Positions 7,151 to 14,550 are shown, numbered from the stretch's first letter. The stretch: DNA of 21,282 nucleotides from Gammaproteobacteria bacterium (GCA_023144715.1 JAGLFC010000054.1:1-21282); one strand, 5' to 3'. Notes: generated by a model not told the origin, from the letters alone. Numbers and translations are program-made.

Positions 7151-7166
7151 ATTATAAAATAGCCTT
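7143..7166 (+). other. hairpin spanning the rpmJ stop codon
   Basis: Arms AAGGCTA (7143-7149) and TAGCCTT (7160-7166) pair perfectly around a ten-base A/T loop; the TAA stop (7148-7150) lies at its edge. The following bases ATGCTTTATTTAG are only moderately T-rich. It could act as a weak end for the spc transcript. Confidence 0.45.
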
Positions 7167-7227
7167 ATGCTTTATTTAGAATTGCTATTATTTTAATATC
7201 AATTTTTACTACCCTGAAAATTTATTA

Positions 7228-7256
7228 TTGACAGGGATAATAAGAGTGCGTATGAT
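7228..7256 (+). promoter_or_regulatory. alpha operon promoter
   Basis: A consensus -35 box TTGACA (7228-7233) is separated by exactly 17 bases from TATGAT (7251-7256), five of six consensus bases. It is the clearest sigma70 promoter in the window. Transcription should start near 7263, leaving a leader of only about 36 bases before rpsM. Confidence 0.88.
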
Positions 7257-7278
7257 ACGTGCTCTTTGTTTTATTATT
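7242..7278 (+). terminator. terminator-like inverted repeat overlapping the alpha promoter -10 box
   Basis: Arms AAGAGTGCGTAT (7242-7253) and ATACGTGCTCTT (7255-7266) pair at all 12 positions if two adjacent G-U pairs are allowed. The T-rich stretch TTTGTTTTATTATT follows (7265-7278). RNA arriving from secY-rpmJ could fold into an intrinsic terminator here, while RNA started at the alpha promoter would lack the left arm. The centre of symmetry is inside the -10 box. Confidence 0.6.
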
Positions 7279-7298
7279 AGATTGATGGGAGAGCCTTT

Positions 7299-7655
7299 AT
7301 GGCCCGTATTGCTGGTGTAAACGTTCCAGATAAAAAACATGCTGTTATTGCATTAACATCGATTTATGGAATCGGAAGAACTCGTTCAGAGAAAATTTTA
7401 GAAGCAGCCAGTATTACTGCTGATACTAAAATTGAAGCATTATCAGAAGAACAACTTGATGTTGTTCGTAATTTGATTAATGAATTTACTGTTGAAGGTG
7501 ATTTGAGACGTGAAACGTCAATGAATATCAAACGCCTCATGGATATGGGTTGTTACCGTGGTATTAGACATCGTAGAGGTTTACCTTTACGTGGTCAACG
7601 TACCAAAACTAATGCTAGAACACGTAAAGGCCCAAGAAAGCCCATTCGTAAATAA
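7299..7655 (+). CDS. rpsM: 30S ribosomal protein S13
   Basis: S13 sits in the 30S head and bridges to L5 and 23S rRNA. The 118-residue product equals the E. coli length and shows MARIAGVN.PD, the helix-hairpin-helix block SIYGIGRTRSEKIL, and the terminus CYRGIRHRRGLPLRGQRTKTNARTRKGPRK. GGGAG upstream of ATG 7299 is the ribosome site. It is the first gene of the alpha operon. Confidence 0.98.
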   Translation: MARIAGVNVPDKKHAVIALTSIYGIGRTRSEKILEAASITADTKIEALSEEQLDVVRNLINEFTVEGDLRRETSMNIKRLMDMGCYRGIRHRRGLPLRGQRTKTNARTRKGPRKPIRK

Positions 7656-7797
7656 GTATTATATTACTCTATAAATCATTATATAGCACAAAACGAACTG
7701 ATTGTTATTAAAGCTGAATCATGACAACTTATCAATAAATTGCCTAATCATACGCTTAAGTAAGAGTCATTTTAAAAACATAATTTAGGTACACACT

Positions 7798-8184
7798 ATG
7801 GCTAAACCAAGTCGTTCACGTAAAAAAGTAAAACGTATTGTTGTTGATGGTATCGCACATATACATGCGTCGTTCAATAATACTATTATCACGATCACAG
7901 ACCGTCAAGGTAATGCTCTTTCTTGGGCAACTTCAGGTGGCTCAGGATTTCGTGGTTCAAGAAAAAGTACACCTTTCGCAGCTCAGGTTGCTGCTGAAAG
8001 AGCAGGTAAAGTCACCCTAGATATGGGTATGAAAAATCTTGATGTGAATGTCAAAGGTCCAGGTCCAGGTCGTGAATCTGCAGTTCGTGCTTTCAATGCT
8101 TTGGGTTATAAAATTAACAGCATCACTGATGTGACACCTATTCCACATAATGGCTGTCGCCCCTCTAAGAAACGTCGTGTATAA
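7798..8184 (+). CDS. rpsK: 30S ribosomal protein S11
   Basis: S11 lies on the 30S platform near the Shine-Dalgarno helix. The 128-residue product (E. coli 129) contains GIAHIHASFNNTIITITD, SGFRGSRKSTPFAAQVAAE and the ending PIPHNGCRPSKKRRV. The 142-base gap from rpsM is unusually long; I saw no convincing promoter, hairpin or small gene in it. Confidence 0.98.
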   Translation: MAKPSRSRKKVKRIVVDGIAHIHASFNNTIITITDRQGNALSWATSGGSGFRGSRKSTPFAAQVAAERAGKVTLDMGMKNLDVNVKGPGPGRESAVRAFNALGYKINSITDVTPIPHNGCRPSKKRRV

Positions 8185-8218
8185 ACTGTTAGTATTCAAA
8201 GTAAGAAGGAAATAAATA

Positions 8219-8839
8219 ATGGCTAGATATATTGGACCAACGTGTAAGTTATCACGTCGTGAAAAAACTGATTTAGGTCTTAAAAGTGGTTTACGCTCAC
8301 TTGACACAAAATGTAATATGGAACAACCACCAGGTGTTCATGGTGCAGGCCGTGGTCGTTTAAGTGAATTTGGTTTACAGTTGCGTGAAAAACAAAAAGT
8401 CAAAAGAATTTATGGCGTTTTGGAAAAGCAATTTAGAAACTACTACAAAAAAGCATCTGCAAAGAAGGGTGCAACAGGTGAAAACCTATTACAACTACTT
8501 GAGCAACGTCTTGACAATGTTGTTTACCGTATGGGTTTTGGTTCAACTAGAGCAGAAGCAAGACAGTTAGTCGGTCATAAAGGTATTATGGTCAATGGAC
8601 AAACCGTTAATATTGCTTCATTTAATTGTAATCCAGGTGATGTTGTTTCTGTACGCGAAAAAGCAAAAAAACAACAACGTATTAAAGATGCTTTGGAATT
8701 AAATAAGCAACGTGAAGCCAGCGAATGGATTTCTATTGATGAAAAAGCAATGGAAGGTACATTTAAAGCCTTACCTGAACGTTCAGATTTACCGACTGAA
8801 ATTCAAGAAAATCTAATTGTAGAATTATATTCTAAGTAA
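8219..8839 (+). CDS. rpsD: 30S ribosomal protein S4
   Basis: S4 nucleates 16S assembly at the five-way junction and in E. coli represses the alpha operon. The 206-residue product equals the E. coli length, with LREKQKVKRIYGVLEKQFRNYY, the S4 RNA-binding domain around LDNVVYRMGFGSTRAEARQLV and the terminus NLIVELYSK. AAGAAGGAAA is a strong ribosome site. Two N-terminal cysteines (Cys9, Cys32) do not make a full zinc site, matching the C- form. Confidence 0.98.
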   Translation: MARYIGPTCKLSRREKTDLGLKSGLRSLDTKCNMEQPPGVHGAGRGRLSEFGLQLREKQKVKRIYGVLEKQFRNYYKKASAKKGATGENLLQLLEQRLDNVVYRMGFGSTRAEARQLVGHKGIMVNGQTVNIASFNCNPGDVVSVREKAKKQQRIKDALELNKQREASEWISIDEKAMEGTFKALPERSDLPTEIQENLIVELYSK

Positions 8840-8852
8840 TTTTACCTTTCTT

Positions 8853-8938
8853 CAAAAGCATTTATTTCTTATTTGCCGTACTTTATAAGCTAATAAGTTA
8901 TAAGTGCTTTTGGCGTTATAACAACATAATATGTTATG
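8853..8938 (+). other. structured rpsD-rpoA spacer
   Basis: CAAAAGCA (8853-8860) pairs perfectly with TGCTTTTG (8905-8912), enclosing an inner stem of ACTTTATAA (8880-8888) with TTATAAGT (8898-8905) that has one bulged T. A second dyad, ATAAC (8917-8921) with GTTAT (8933-8937), containing AACAT/ATGTT, ends directly before the rpoA ribosome site GAGG. The 109-base gap could control rpoA translation; E. coli has only a short gap here. Confidence 0.45.
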
Positions 8939-8948
8939 AGGACACTTC

Positions 8949-9947
8949 ATGCAGGACTCTGTATCTCAGTTTCTTAGACCTAAATTGGTCGATGTTCAAC
9001 AATATTCAGAAAACCATGCGAAAGTTGTTTTAGAACCTCTTGAACGTGGTTTTGGACATACTTTGGGTAATTCATTACGTCGTATTTTACTTTCTTCAAT
9101 GACAGGTGCTTGCATCTATGAAGCTGAGATAGACGGGGTATTACATGAGTATTCCAGTATTGAAGGTGTTCAGGAAGATGTGATTGAAATCTTGCTGAAC
9201 CTTAAAAAAGTAGCGATTATTTTAAATAATCGTGACGAAGCTGAACTTGAGCTGATTAAAAAAGGCCCTGGAGTTGTAACAGCAGGTGATATTATTCTGG
9301 ATCATGATGTTGAAATTATGAATCCAGAACAAGTGATTTGTAATCTTTCAAGTGATACTGAAATTTCTATGAAGTTACGTATTAATAAGGGAATTGGTTA
9401 TCATCCTTCTAATACTCGTGTTGCTTTAGATGATTCTGATACCACCGTTATTGGTCGTTTGCAACTGGATGCTAGTTATAGTCCCATTATTAAAGTATCT
9501 TATGAAGTAGAAAATGCTCGCGTCGCACAACGAACAAATTTAGATAAATTAATTATTGATCTAGAAACAAATGGTACGGTTGATCCTGAACAAGCGATTA
9601 AACATGCCGCAACGATTCTTACTGATCAATTATCTTCGTTTGTGAACCTTAATGTTCGTGAAGCAGAAGAGCCTGAAGAAAAAGAACCAGAAATTGATCC
9701 TATTTTATTAAGACCCATTGATGATTTAGAATTAACAGTTCGTTCAGCAAATTGTTTAAAAGCAGAACAAATTTACTTTATTGGTGATTTAATTCAGCGT
9801 ACTGAAGTTGAATTACTTAAAACACCTAACTTAGGTAAAAAATCTTTAACTGAAATTAAAGATGTGTTGGCTTCTAAAGGATTAAGTTTAGGTATTAAAC
9901 TTGAAAATTGGCCACCCTCAATTCTTAAAGATAGTACTAAGCTTTAA
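8949..9947 (+). CDS. rpoA: RNA polymerase alpha subunit
   Basis: Alpha dimerises to nucleate RNA polymerase assembly and contacts UP elements and activators. The 332-residue product (E. coli 329) has the N-terminal assembly domain (RGFGHTLGNSLRRILLSS near 33-50), an acidic linker (REAEEPEEKEPEID, 237-250) and the C-terminal domain. Arg265 in LTVRSANCLKAE falls at the E. coli DNA-contact position. ATGAGGAC precedes ATG 8949. Confidence 0.98.
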   Translation: MQDSVSQFLRPKLVDVQQYSENHAKVVLEPLERGFGHTLGNSLRRILLSSMTGACIYEAEIDGVLHEYSSIEGVQEDVIEILLNLKKVAIILNNRDEAELELIKKGPGVVTAGDIILDHDVEIMNPEQVICNLSSDTEISMKLRINKGIGYHPSNTRVALDDSDTTVIGRLQLDASYSPIIKVSYEVENARVAQRTNLDKLIIDLETNGTVDPEQAIKHAATILTDQLSSFVNLNVREAEEPEEKEPEIDPILLRPIDDLELTVRSANCLKAEQIYFIGDLIQRTEVELLKTPNLGKKSLTEIKDVLASKGLSLGIKLENWPPSILKDSTKL

Positions 9948-10056
9948 TTTATTTTTTGCTTTAAAAAAAAGAAATCTACATTAGTAGTCTTTATAGTCAC
10001 TTTTATTCAGTCACATACTTGTCACTGGGTGCTATAAAGTTAGATAGGATAATAAT

Positions 10057-10461
10057 ATGCGTCATCGTCATAGTGGTCGTCAACTCGGTAGAAATAGCTC
10101 ACATCGTAAAGCGATGTTTAAAAATATGGCTGTTTCATTATTACGTCATGAAATTATTAGAACCACTCTTCCTAAAGCGAAAGAATTACGCCGTGTAGTT
10201 GAGCCATTAATTACTCGTGGTAAGCAAGATTCTGTTGCCAATCGTCGTATTATCTTTGCTCGTACTCGTGATAAAGAAATTACTGCTAAATTATTTACTG
10301 AACTCGGTCCAAGATACCAAGACCGTCCAGGTGGCTATATTCGTATTTTAAAATGTGGCTTTCGTAAAGGAGATCGTGCTCCTATGGCTTATGTTGAATT
10401 AGTCGATCGTCCTATTATTGAAGAAGAAGATGAAGACGATATTGAAGAAATAAATGATTAA
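10057..10461 (+). CDS. rplQ: 50S ribosomal protein L17
   Basis: L17 lies near the exit tunnel. The 134-residue product starts MRHRHSGRQLGRNSSHRKAMFKNM and has RIIFARTRDKEI, ELGPRYQDRPGGYIRILK and RKGDRAPMAYVELVDRP. It is seven residues longer than E. coli L17, because of an acidic tail (EEEDEDDIEEIND) that is unusual for an rRNA-binding protein. It is the last alpha operon gene; the 109-base spacer before it holds an A/T-rich dyad but no clear promoter. Confidence 0.98.
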   Translation: MRHRHSGRQLGRNSSHRKAMFKNMAVSLLRHEIIRTTLPKAKELRRVVEPLITRGKQDSVANRRIIFARTRDKEITAKLFTELGPRYQDRPGGYIRILKCGFRKGDRAPMAYVELVDRPIIEEEDEDDIEEIND

Positions 10462-10498
10462 TATTTTTCATTAATTTTTAAAATTTCTAATATAAGTA

Positions 10499-10526
10499 AA
10501 AAACTGGTTTATTCCAGTTTTTTTTT
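10499..10526 (+). terminator. alpha operon intrinsic terminator
   Basis: Arms AAAAACTGG (10499-10507) and CCAGTTTTT (10514-10522) pair perfectly around TTTATT, and the run of nine T residues extends to 10526. It lies 37 bases after the rplQ stop and is the strongest intrinsic terminator in the window. Confidence 0.93.
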
Positions 10527-10587
10527 GCTTAAATTATATATCTAAAAAATTCTAAAATTTTTACTTATTATTAATTTGGTTGCTCAA

Positions 10588-11205
10588 ATGAAAGAACATA
10601 ATCCCATTGCTATTAATCTTCACAAAAAATCAAGACTTTTAGAAATAATTTTTGATACAGGTGAAAATTTTAAACTCAGTTGTGAATATTTACGTACTCA
10701 TGCTAAATCCGCAGAAGTAACAGAATCTGATGTGCCTATTACCGGTAAAATTAATGTTAACATTGATTCTATTGAAGCTCAGGGAACGTATGCAATACGA
10801 ATTTTTTTTAATGATGGCTATGATCAAGGTATTTATTCTTGGCAAACACTTTATGATTTAGGACAAAATTATGAAAAAAATTGGGCTTTATATTTATTTT
10901 CACTCGATGAGCATCAATTGAATCGAGGTGATGTGAATAATACACATAAAGGTCCTTCAAGCATTAAAATATTATATTTTATGGATAAATTGATTAAGTT
11001 TACTAAAGAAGAAGAAGAATTTGAGTTGCCTGACGATGTTAAGACAGTAGAGCAGTTGCTTAATTTGTTAAGGACAAGAGGGAATCGCTGGAAGAGAGCA
11101 TTTGAAAATGATGCTATTCAATTTACAGTGAATAAAGAATTTGCTGAATTATTTACTGTGTTAGAACATGGTGATGAAGTGGCTTTGATCCCTAAATCAA
11201 AATAA
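10588..11205 (+). CDS. DUF971 / MoaD-like fusion protein
   Basis: The 205-residue product has two domains. Residues about 5-105 are a DUF971 domain (the fold of the gamma-butyrobetaine hydroxylase N-terminus; LHKKSRLLEIIFDTGENFKLSCEYLR and GIYSWQTLYDLG). Residues about 125-205 look like the beta-grasp protein MoaD: IKILYFMDKL at the start and VNKEFAELFTVLEHGDEVALIP near the end. MoaD normally ends in Gly-Gly, the site of thiocarboxylation; here the chain stops at PKSK. DUF971 also occurs with Mrp-type iron-sulfur carriers in some proteins. Function here is unknown. A TTG at 10576 is a possible earlier start; ATG 10588 is preferred although its ribosome site is weak. Confidence 0.8.
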   Translation: MKEHNPIAINLHKKSRLLEIIFDTGENFKLSCEYLRTHAKSAEVTESDVPITGKINVNIDSIEAQGTYAIRIFFNDGYDQGIYSWQTLYDLGQNYEKNWALYLFSLDEHQLNRGDVNNTHKGPSSIKILYFMDKLIKFTKEEEEFELPDDVKTVEQLLNLLRTRGNRWKRAFENDAIQFTVNKEFAELFTVLEHGDEVALIPKSK

Positions 11206-11216
11206 TAGAGATTATT

Positions 11217-11549
11217 GTGACTCAATTAATTAAATCTTTACAGGCTTGGGGTTTTGAAAATTTTAAAAAGACTCTTAAACAAGAAATGGAAGGATTAAAT
11301 AATGATCTATTGCCTCTCAATAAGGCAACCTGTCAAGGTGGGGTTGCAGATGATAGTAATATTGCTGTACTGGTTAACTCAATCATGACTACAGATACTC
11401 ATTTACAGATTAACACAGGCATTTTCTTTTATGAAATTATTGCAGGCTGTAATTGTAATGATGATCCAGTGGCTGAAAATACATACTGTGAAGTATTAGT
11501 ATCAATTAATAGAACTAATGCAGAAACAGAATTTATTTTATTAAGTTAA
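11217..11549 (+). CDS. unrecognised 110-residue cysteine-containing protein
   Basis: I do not recognise a named family. The product starts at GTG 11217, 11 bases after the DUF971/MoaD-like gene, with AGAG upstream, so the two are probably cotranscribed. No signal peptide or membrane helix is seen. An amphipathic N-terminal part (residues 1-35) is followed by a region predicted as beta strands. Cys39 stands alone; Cys78, Cys80 and Cys91 lie in IIAGCNCNDDPVAENTYCE with acidic residues between them, which could bind metal or carry sulfur. Its stop overlaps the stop of convergent greB. Confidence 0.7.
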   Translation: MTQLIKSLQAWGFENFKKTLKQEMEGLNNDLLPLNKATCQGGVADDSNIAVLVNSIMTTDTHLQINTGIFFYEIIAGCNCNDDPVAENTYCEVLVSINRTNAETEFILLS

Positions 11550-12049
11550 AAGGGTTGATATTGTACTTTATTTAAGTAATATTTTAATATGCTATGAGGA
11601 CCTTTTACAGCAATATCTTCTCCTTCTATTTTATTGAGCAGAGCTTGTGAAAGGGGAGAATCCATACTGATGAACCCTAATTTAAGATTAAATTCATCAG
11701 GTCCAACAATACGAAACTGTTTTATTTTGCCCACATTATCTTTTAATTCAACCCAAGCACCAAAAAATACTTTTTTAGTATTTTCTGGAATGCGATCCAC
11801 TTCGACCATATCATCTAATCTCTTAGAAAGATAACGAACACGAGAGTCAATTTCTCTTAATTGCTTTTTACCATAAATATATTCTGCATTTTCACTTCTA
11901 TCACCTTGTGCTGCTGCTTCTGAAACTGATTGTGTAATTAAAGGACGTTTTATTTTCCATAAAAAACGGAGTTCATCCTCTATTTTTTTCTTTCCCTGTG
12001 GTGTAATGTATTTAGAAGAGGCTGTTTGGGGTGGTCTATAACGTCCCAT
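11546..12049 (-). CDS. greB: transcript cleavage factor GreB
   Basis: GreB inserts its coiled coil into the RNA polymerase secondary channel and stimulates cleavage of backtracked RNA, rescuing stalled complexes. The 167-residue product (E. coli 158) carries the coiled-coil tip GDRSENAEY (49-57), with Asp50 and Glu53 as the catalytic acids. The C-terminal FKBP-like domain has KVFFGAWVEL, FRIVGPDEF and SMDSPLSQALL. RVRYL and FFGAWVE favour GreB over GreA. AAGGA precedes the start. It overlaps the 110-residue gene by four bases tail to tail. Confidence 0.95.
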   Translation of the reverse strand: MGRYRPPQTASSKYITPQGKKKIEDELRFLWKIKRPLITQSVSEAAAQGDRSENAEYIYGKKQLREIDSRVRYLSKRLDDMVEVDRIPENTKKVFFGAWVELKDNVGKIKQFRIVGPDEFNLKLGFISMDSPLSQALLNKIEGEDIAVKGPHSILKYYLNKVQYQPF

Positions 12050-12103
12050 CAGTAAAATCCTTATAAACGATCATTTTTTTGTTTTTACATCAATTAAAAT
12101 GCT

Positions 12104-12109
12104 ATTATA
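12104..12109 (-). promoter_or_regulatory. possible -10 box for greB
   Basis: On the minus strand a TATAAT lies about 55 bases upstream of the greB start. The region around it is almost pure A/T and I see no good -35 box at normal spacing, so the call is tentative. Confidence 0.3.
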
Positions 12110-12209
12110 TTGAAAATTTTAATTTAATAGTATTTAAAATATAAAAATCAACACCATATTATATTATAATAGAATTTTTGGGGCAAAAAAATACGTACAA
12201 TTGCTCTAG

Positions 12210-12238
12210 TCGATAGATAGCTATGGTCAATTTATAAT
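12210..12238 (+). promoter_or_regulatory. probable prc promoter
   Basis: TCGATA (12210-12215, four of six -35 bases) is 17 bases from a consensus TATAAT (12233-12238), 45 bases before the prc start. A second TATAAT at 12165-12170 lacks a -35 partner. Together with the greB -10 these lie in the 233-base divergent gap 12050-12282, the longest gap between genes in the window. I see no gene in it. Confidence 0.5.
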
Positions 12239-12282
12239 TATCATACGAATAAATAAAACTTAATACAAGAAGATAAAACAGT

Positions 12283-14472
12283 ATGCACAACGTTTTTAAA
12301 CTACCAGTGAATAATGGCTTCAATATATCATTGATATTGCTTAATAGAAAATTATTTCTCATTGCTTTGGTGATATTTTTTTTAGGAATGATACTTAATA
12401 TACGCGATGTAAGTGCTAAGGTGTATAGCTCTAATGAATATATTCACCCCGTCACACCTGCCAAACAACATGCTAAATTAAGTTTTATTATTGCCAAACA
12501 ATTGCAATATCAACATTATCGTCAGATGGTACTTGATGATGAATTGTCTTCTAAGGTATTTGATGCTTTTTTAAAGTCACTTGATCCAAATAGAACCTTT
12601 TTTTTAGCCTCTGATATTAAACGTTTTGAACGCTTTCGTTTTTCATTTGATAATCATTTTCGTCGTGGCGAGCTAGATATTGCATTTGAAATGTTTAATC
12701 TTTATCAAAAACATCATGTAGAACGTTTAGTTTACACACTTAATTTATTAGAAAATGATTATATGAATCTAAATTTTGATACAAATGAAATGCTTATGAC
12801 TGATCGTGAAGAGTCTGCTTGGCCTAAAAATAAAAAAGCTCAAAATACCTTAACCCGAAAGCAATTAAAAAATCTTATTATTAGTTTTAAATTAGCAGGT
12901 AAAGATGATAATGATATAAAAGAACTCCTGATTAAACGTTATAAAAGTCAGATTAACCGCATTAAGCAAACAAAGGATGAGGATGCTTTTCGTCTTTATA
13001 TTAATGCTTTAGCTGAAACTTATGATCCACATACCCAATATTTTTCACCTAGAATTTCTGAAAATTTTAATATTCAGATGAGTTTATCCTTAGAAGGGAT
13101 TGGTGCAATGCTACAAGCAGAAGATGGGTACACAAAAGTGAAACGTCTTGTGCCAGCAGGACCTGCTGAAAAAGCAGGGCAACTAATGGCAGGGGATCGT
13201 ATTGTTGGTGTCGGTCAAGGTGAAAAAGGAGAAGTGGTTGACATTATTGGTTGGCGTTTAGATGATGTGGTGCAATTAATTCGTGGTAAAAAAGGTACGA
13301 CTGTTCGATTAGAAGTGATTCCACAAAAGGCAAAAGATGAACATAAAACAAAATTGATTCAAATTGTGCGTAATACTGTTAAGTTGGAAGAACAAGCCGC
13401 TAAAAAAGACATTATTGAAATTACTGAAAATGGTAAAATAAAAAAAATTGGTGTCATTGATATACCTACTTTTTATATAGATTTTAAAGCAGCACAATTG
13501 GGTAATCCAAACTATAAGAGTACCACTAGAGATGTTAAACGATTAATTGAAGAACTTAAAGAAGAAAATATTGAAGGTTTAGTGATTGATTTAAGAAATA
13601 ATGGTGGTGGCTCATTACAAGAAGTAAATTCTTTAGTGGGTTTGTTTATTAAATCAGGACCAACCGTTCAAATTAAAGCGGGAGGTGATCGAATTACTCA
13701 ATTAAGTGATGATGATGATGAAATTAGTTATAAAGGTCCTCTGGCTGTATTGGTGAATCGTCTAAGTGCATCTGCTTCTGAAATTTTTGCAGGTGCCATT
13801 CAAGATTATAATCGAGGTCTTATTTTAGGTAATCAGACCTTTGGTAAGGGAACAGTGCAAGCATTACAAAAGCTTGAATATGGACAAATAAAATTAACTC
13901 ATGCTAAATTTTATCGTGTTTCAGGTGATAGTACACAAAATTTAGGTGTTATTCCTGATCTACTTTTTCCTGCTCTTTATGATAAAGACGAGATAGGTGA
14001 AAGTTCATTGCCAGAAGCATTGCCATGGGATCAAGTCACTCGTGTGGATCATGATAAATTTTCTATAAATAGTACTCTTTTTTCAGATCTAGAAAGAAAA
14101 CATAGTCAACGTGTGGAAAATAATCCTGACTTTCAATATGTTCGTGAAACAATTGCACGCATTGATCAGAAAAAAAATGAAAAGGTAGTTTCTCTCAATC
14201 TTACAATACGAGAAAAAGAATATCAAAAATCACGTCAAGAACAACTAGATATTGAAAATAAACGTCGTATTGCTAAAGGTGAAACACCGTTTAAAGATAT
14301 AAAAGAACTGGATAACGAGGAAGATATTCTTGGTTTAAATGATCATGATGAGAAGGAAGAAGATGAAGACAAAAAAGACAGTGATAGCTATACTTTGTTA
14401 TTAGAATCCGCTCATATCTTATTAGATTACATTCAATTACAATCAGATAATTTGGCACATCAAAAGAATTAA
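12283..14472 (+). CDS. prc: periplasmic tail-specific protease Prc (Tsp), S41 family
   Basis: Prc degrades periplasmic proteins with nonpolar C-termini, including tmRNA-tagged ones, and processes cell-wall factors. The 729-residue product (E. coli 682) has a signal anchor at about 24-40 with a VSA cleavage motif ending at 45, then an N-terminal helical domain. A PDZ domain lies at about 266-350 (GIGAMLQAEDGY, AGDRIVGVG) and the S41 catalytic region at about 395-540. In LSASASEIFAGA the nucleophile is Ser497; Lys522 in TFGKGTVQ is the general base; Glu500 and Asp508 match other essential E. coli residues. The C-terminus has an acidic stretch (EKEEDEDKKDSDS) not typical of E. coli Prc. AGAAGA precedes ATG 12283. 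Confidence 0.95.
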   Translation: MHNVFKLPVNNGFNISLILLNRKLFLIALVIFFLGMILNIRDVSAKVYSSNEYIHPVTPAKQHAKLSFIIAKQLQYQHYRQMVLDDELSSKVFDAFLKSLDPNRTFFLASDIKRFERFRFSFDNHFRRGELDIAFEMFNLYQKHHVERLVYTLNLLENDYMNLNFDTNEMLMTDREESAWPKNKKAQNTLTRKQLKNLIISFKLAGKDDNDIKELLIKRYKSQINRIKQTKDEDAFRLYINALAETYDPHTQYFSPRISENFNIQMSLSLEGIGAMLQAEDGYTKVKRLVPAGPAEKAGQLMAGDRIVGVGQGEKGEVVDIIGWRLDDVVQLIRGKKGTTVRLEVIPQKAKDEHKTKLIQIVRNTVKLEEQAAKKDIIEITENGKIKKIGVIDIPTFYIDFKAAQLGNPNYKSTTRDVKRLIEELKEENIEGLVIDLRNNGGGSLQEVNSLVGLFIKSGPTVQIKAGGDRITQLSDDDDEISYKGPLAVLVNRLSASASEIFAGAIQDYNRGLILGNQTFGKGTVQALQKLEYGQIKLTHAKFYRVSGDSTQNLGVIPDLLFPALYDKDEIGESSLPEALPWDQVTRVDHDKFSINSTLFSDLERKHSQRVENNPDFQYVRETIARIDQKKNEKVVSLNLTIREKEYQKSRQEQLDIENKRRIAKGETPFKDIKELDNEEDILGLNDHDEKEEDEDKKDSDSYTLLLESAHILLDYIQLQSDNLAHQKN

Positions 14473-14480
14473 AAATTTAC

Positions 14481-14518
14481 CTCTCAAATAATATTTTTTC
14501 TATAGTATTATTTGAGAG
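14481..14518. terminator. bidirectional terminator between prc and smpB
   Basis: Arms CTCTCAAATAATA (14481-14493) and TATTATTTGAGAG (14506-14518) pair perfectly over 13 bases with a 12-base loop. It lies between two convergent genes. T-rich bases follow on both strands, but only after a few bases (ACTTTT on plus, GTAAATTTTT on minus). Confidence 0.7.
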
Positions 14519-14550
14519 ACTTTTACGTTATTAATATGAATATATAAAAG

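Noticed and set aside
9953..9968. T-run then A-run after rpoA as a terminator
   Set aside because: The stem is pure A-T and is followed by A and G, not T; rplQ follows and belongs to the same operon.
9996..10025. Three copies of GTCAC upstream of rplQ
   Set aside because: Spacing is irregular (14 and 11 bases) and the motif is only five bases; no known operator matches.
12159..12362. Minus-strand open frame of 67 codons over the prc promoter and start
   Set aside because: Hydrophobic only because it reads A/T-rich DNA and the signal peptide in reverse; no ribosome site and no family likeness.
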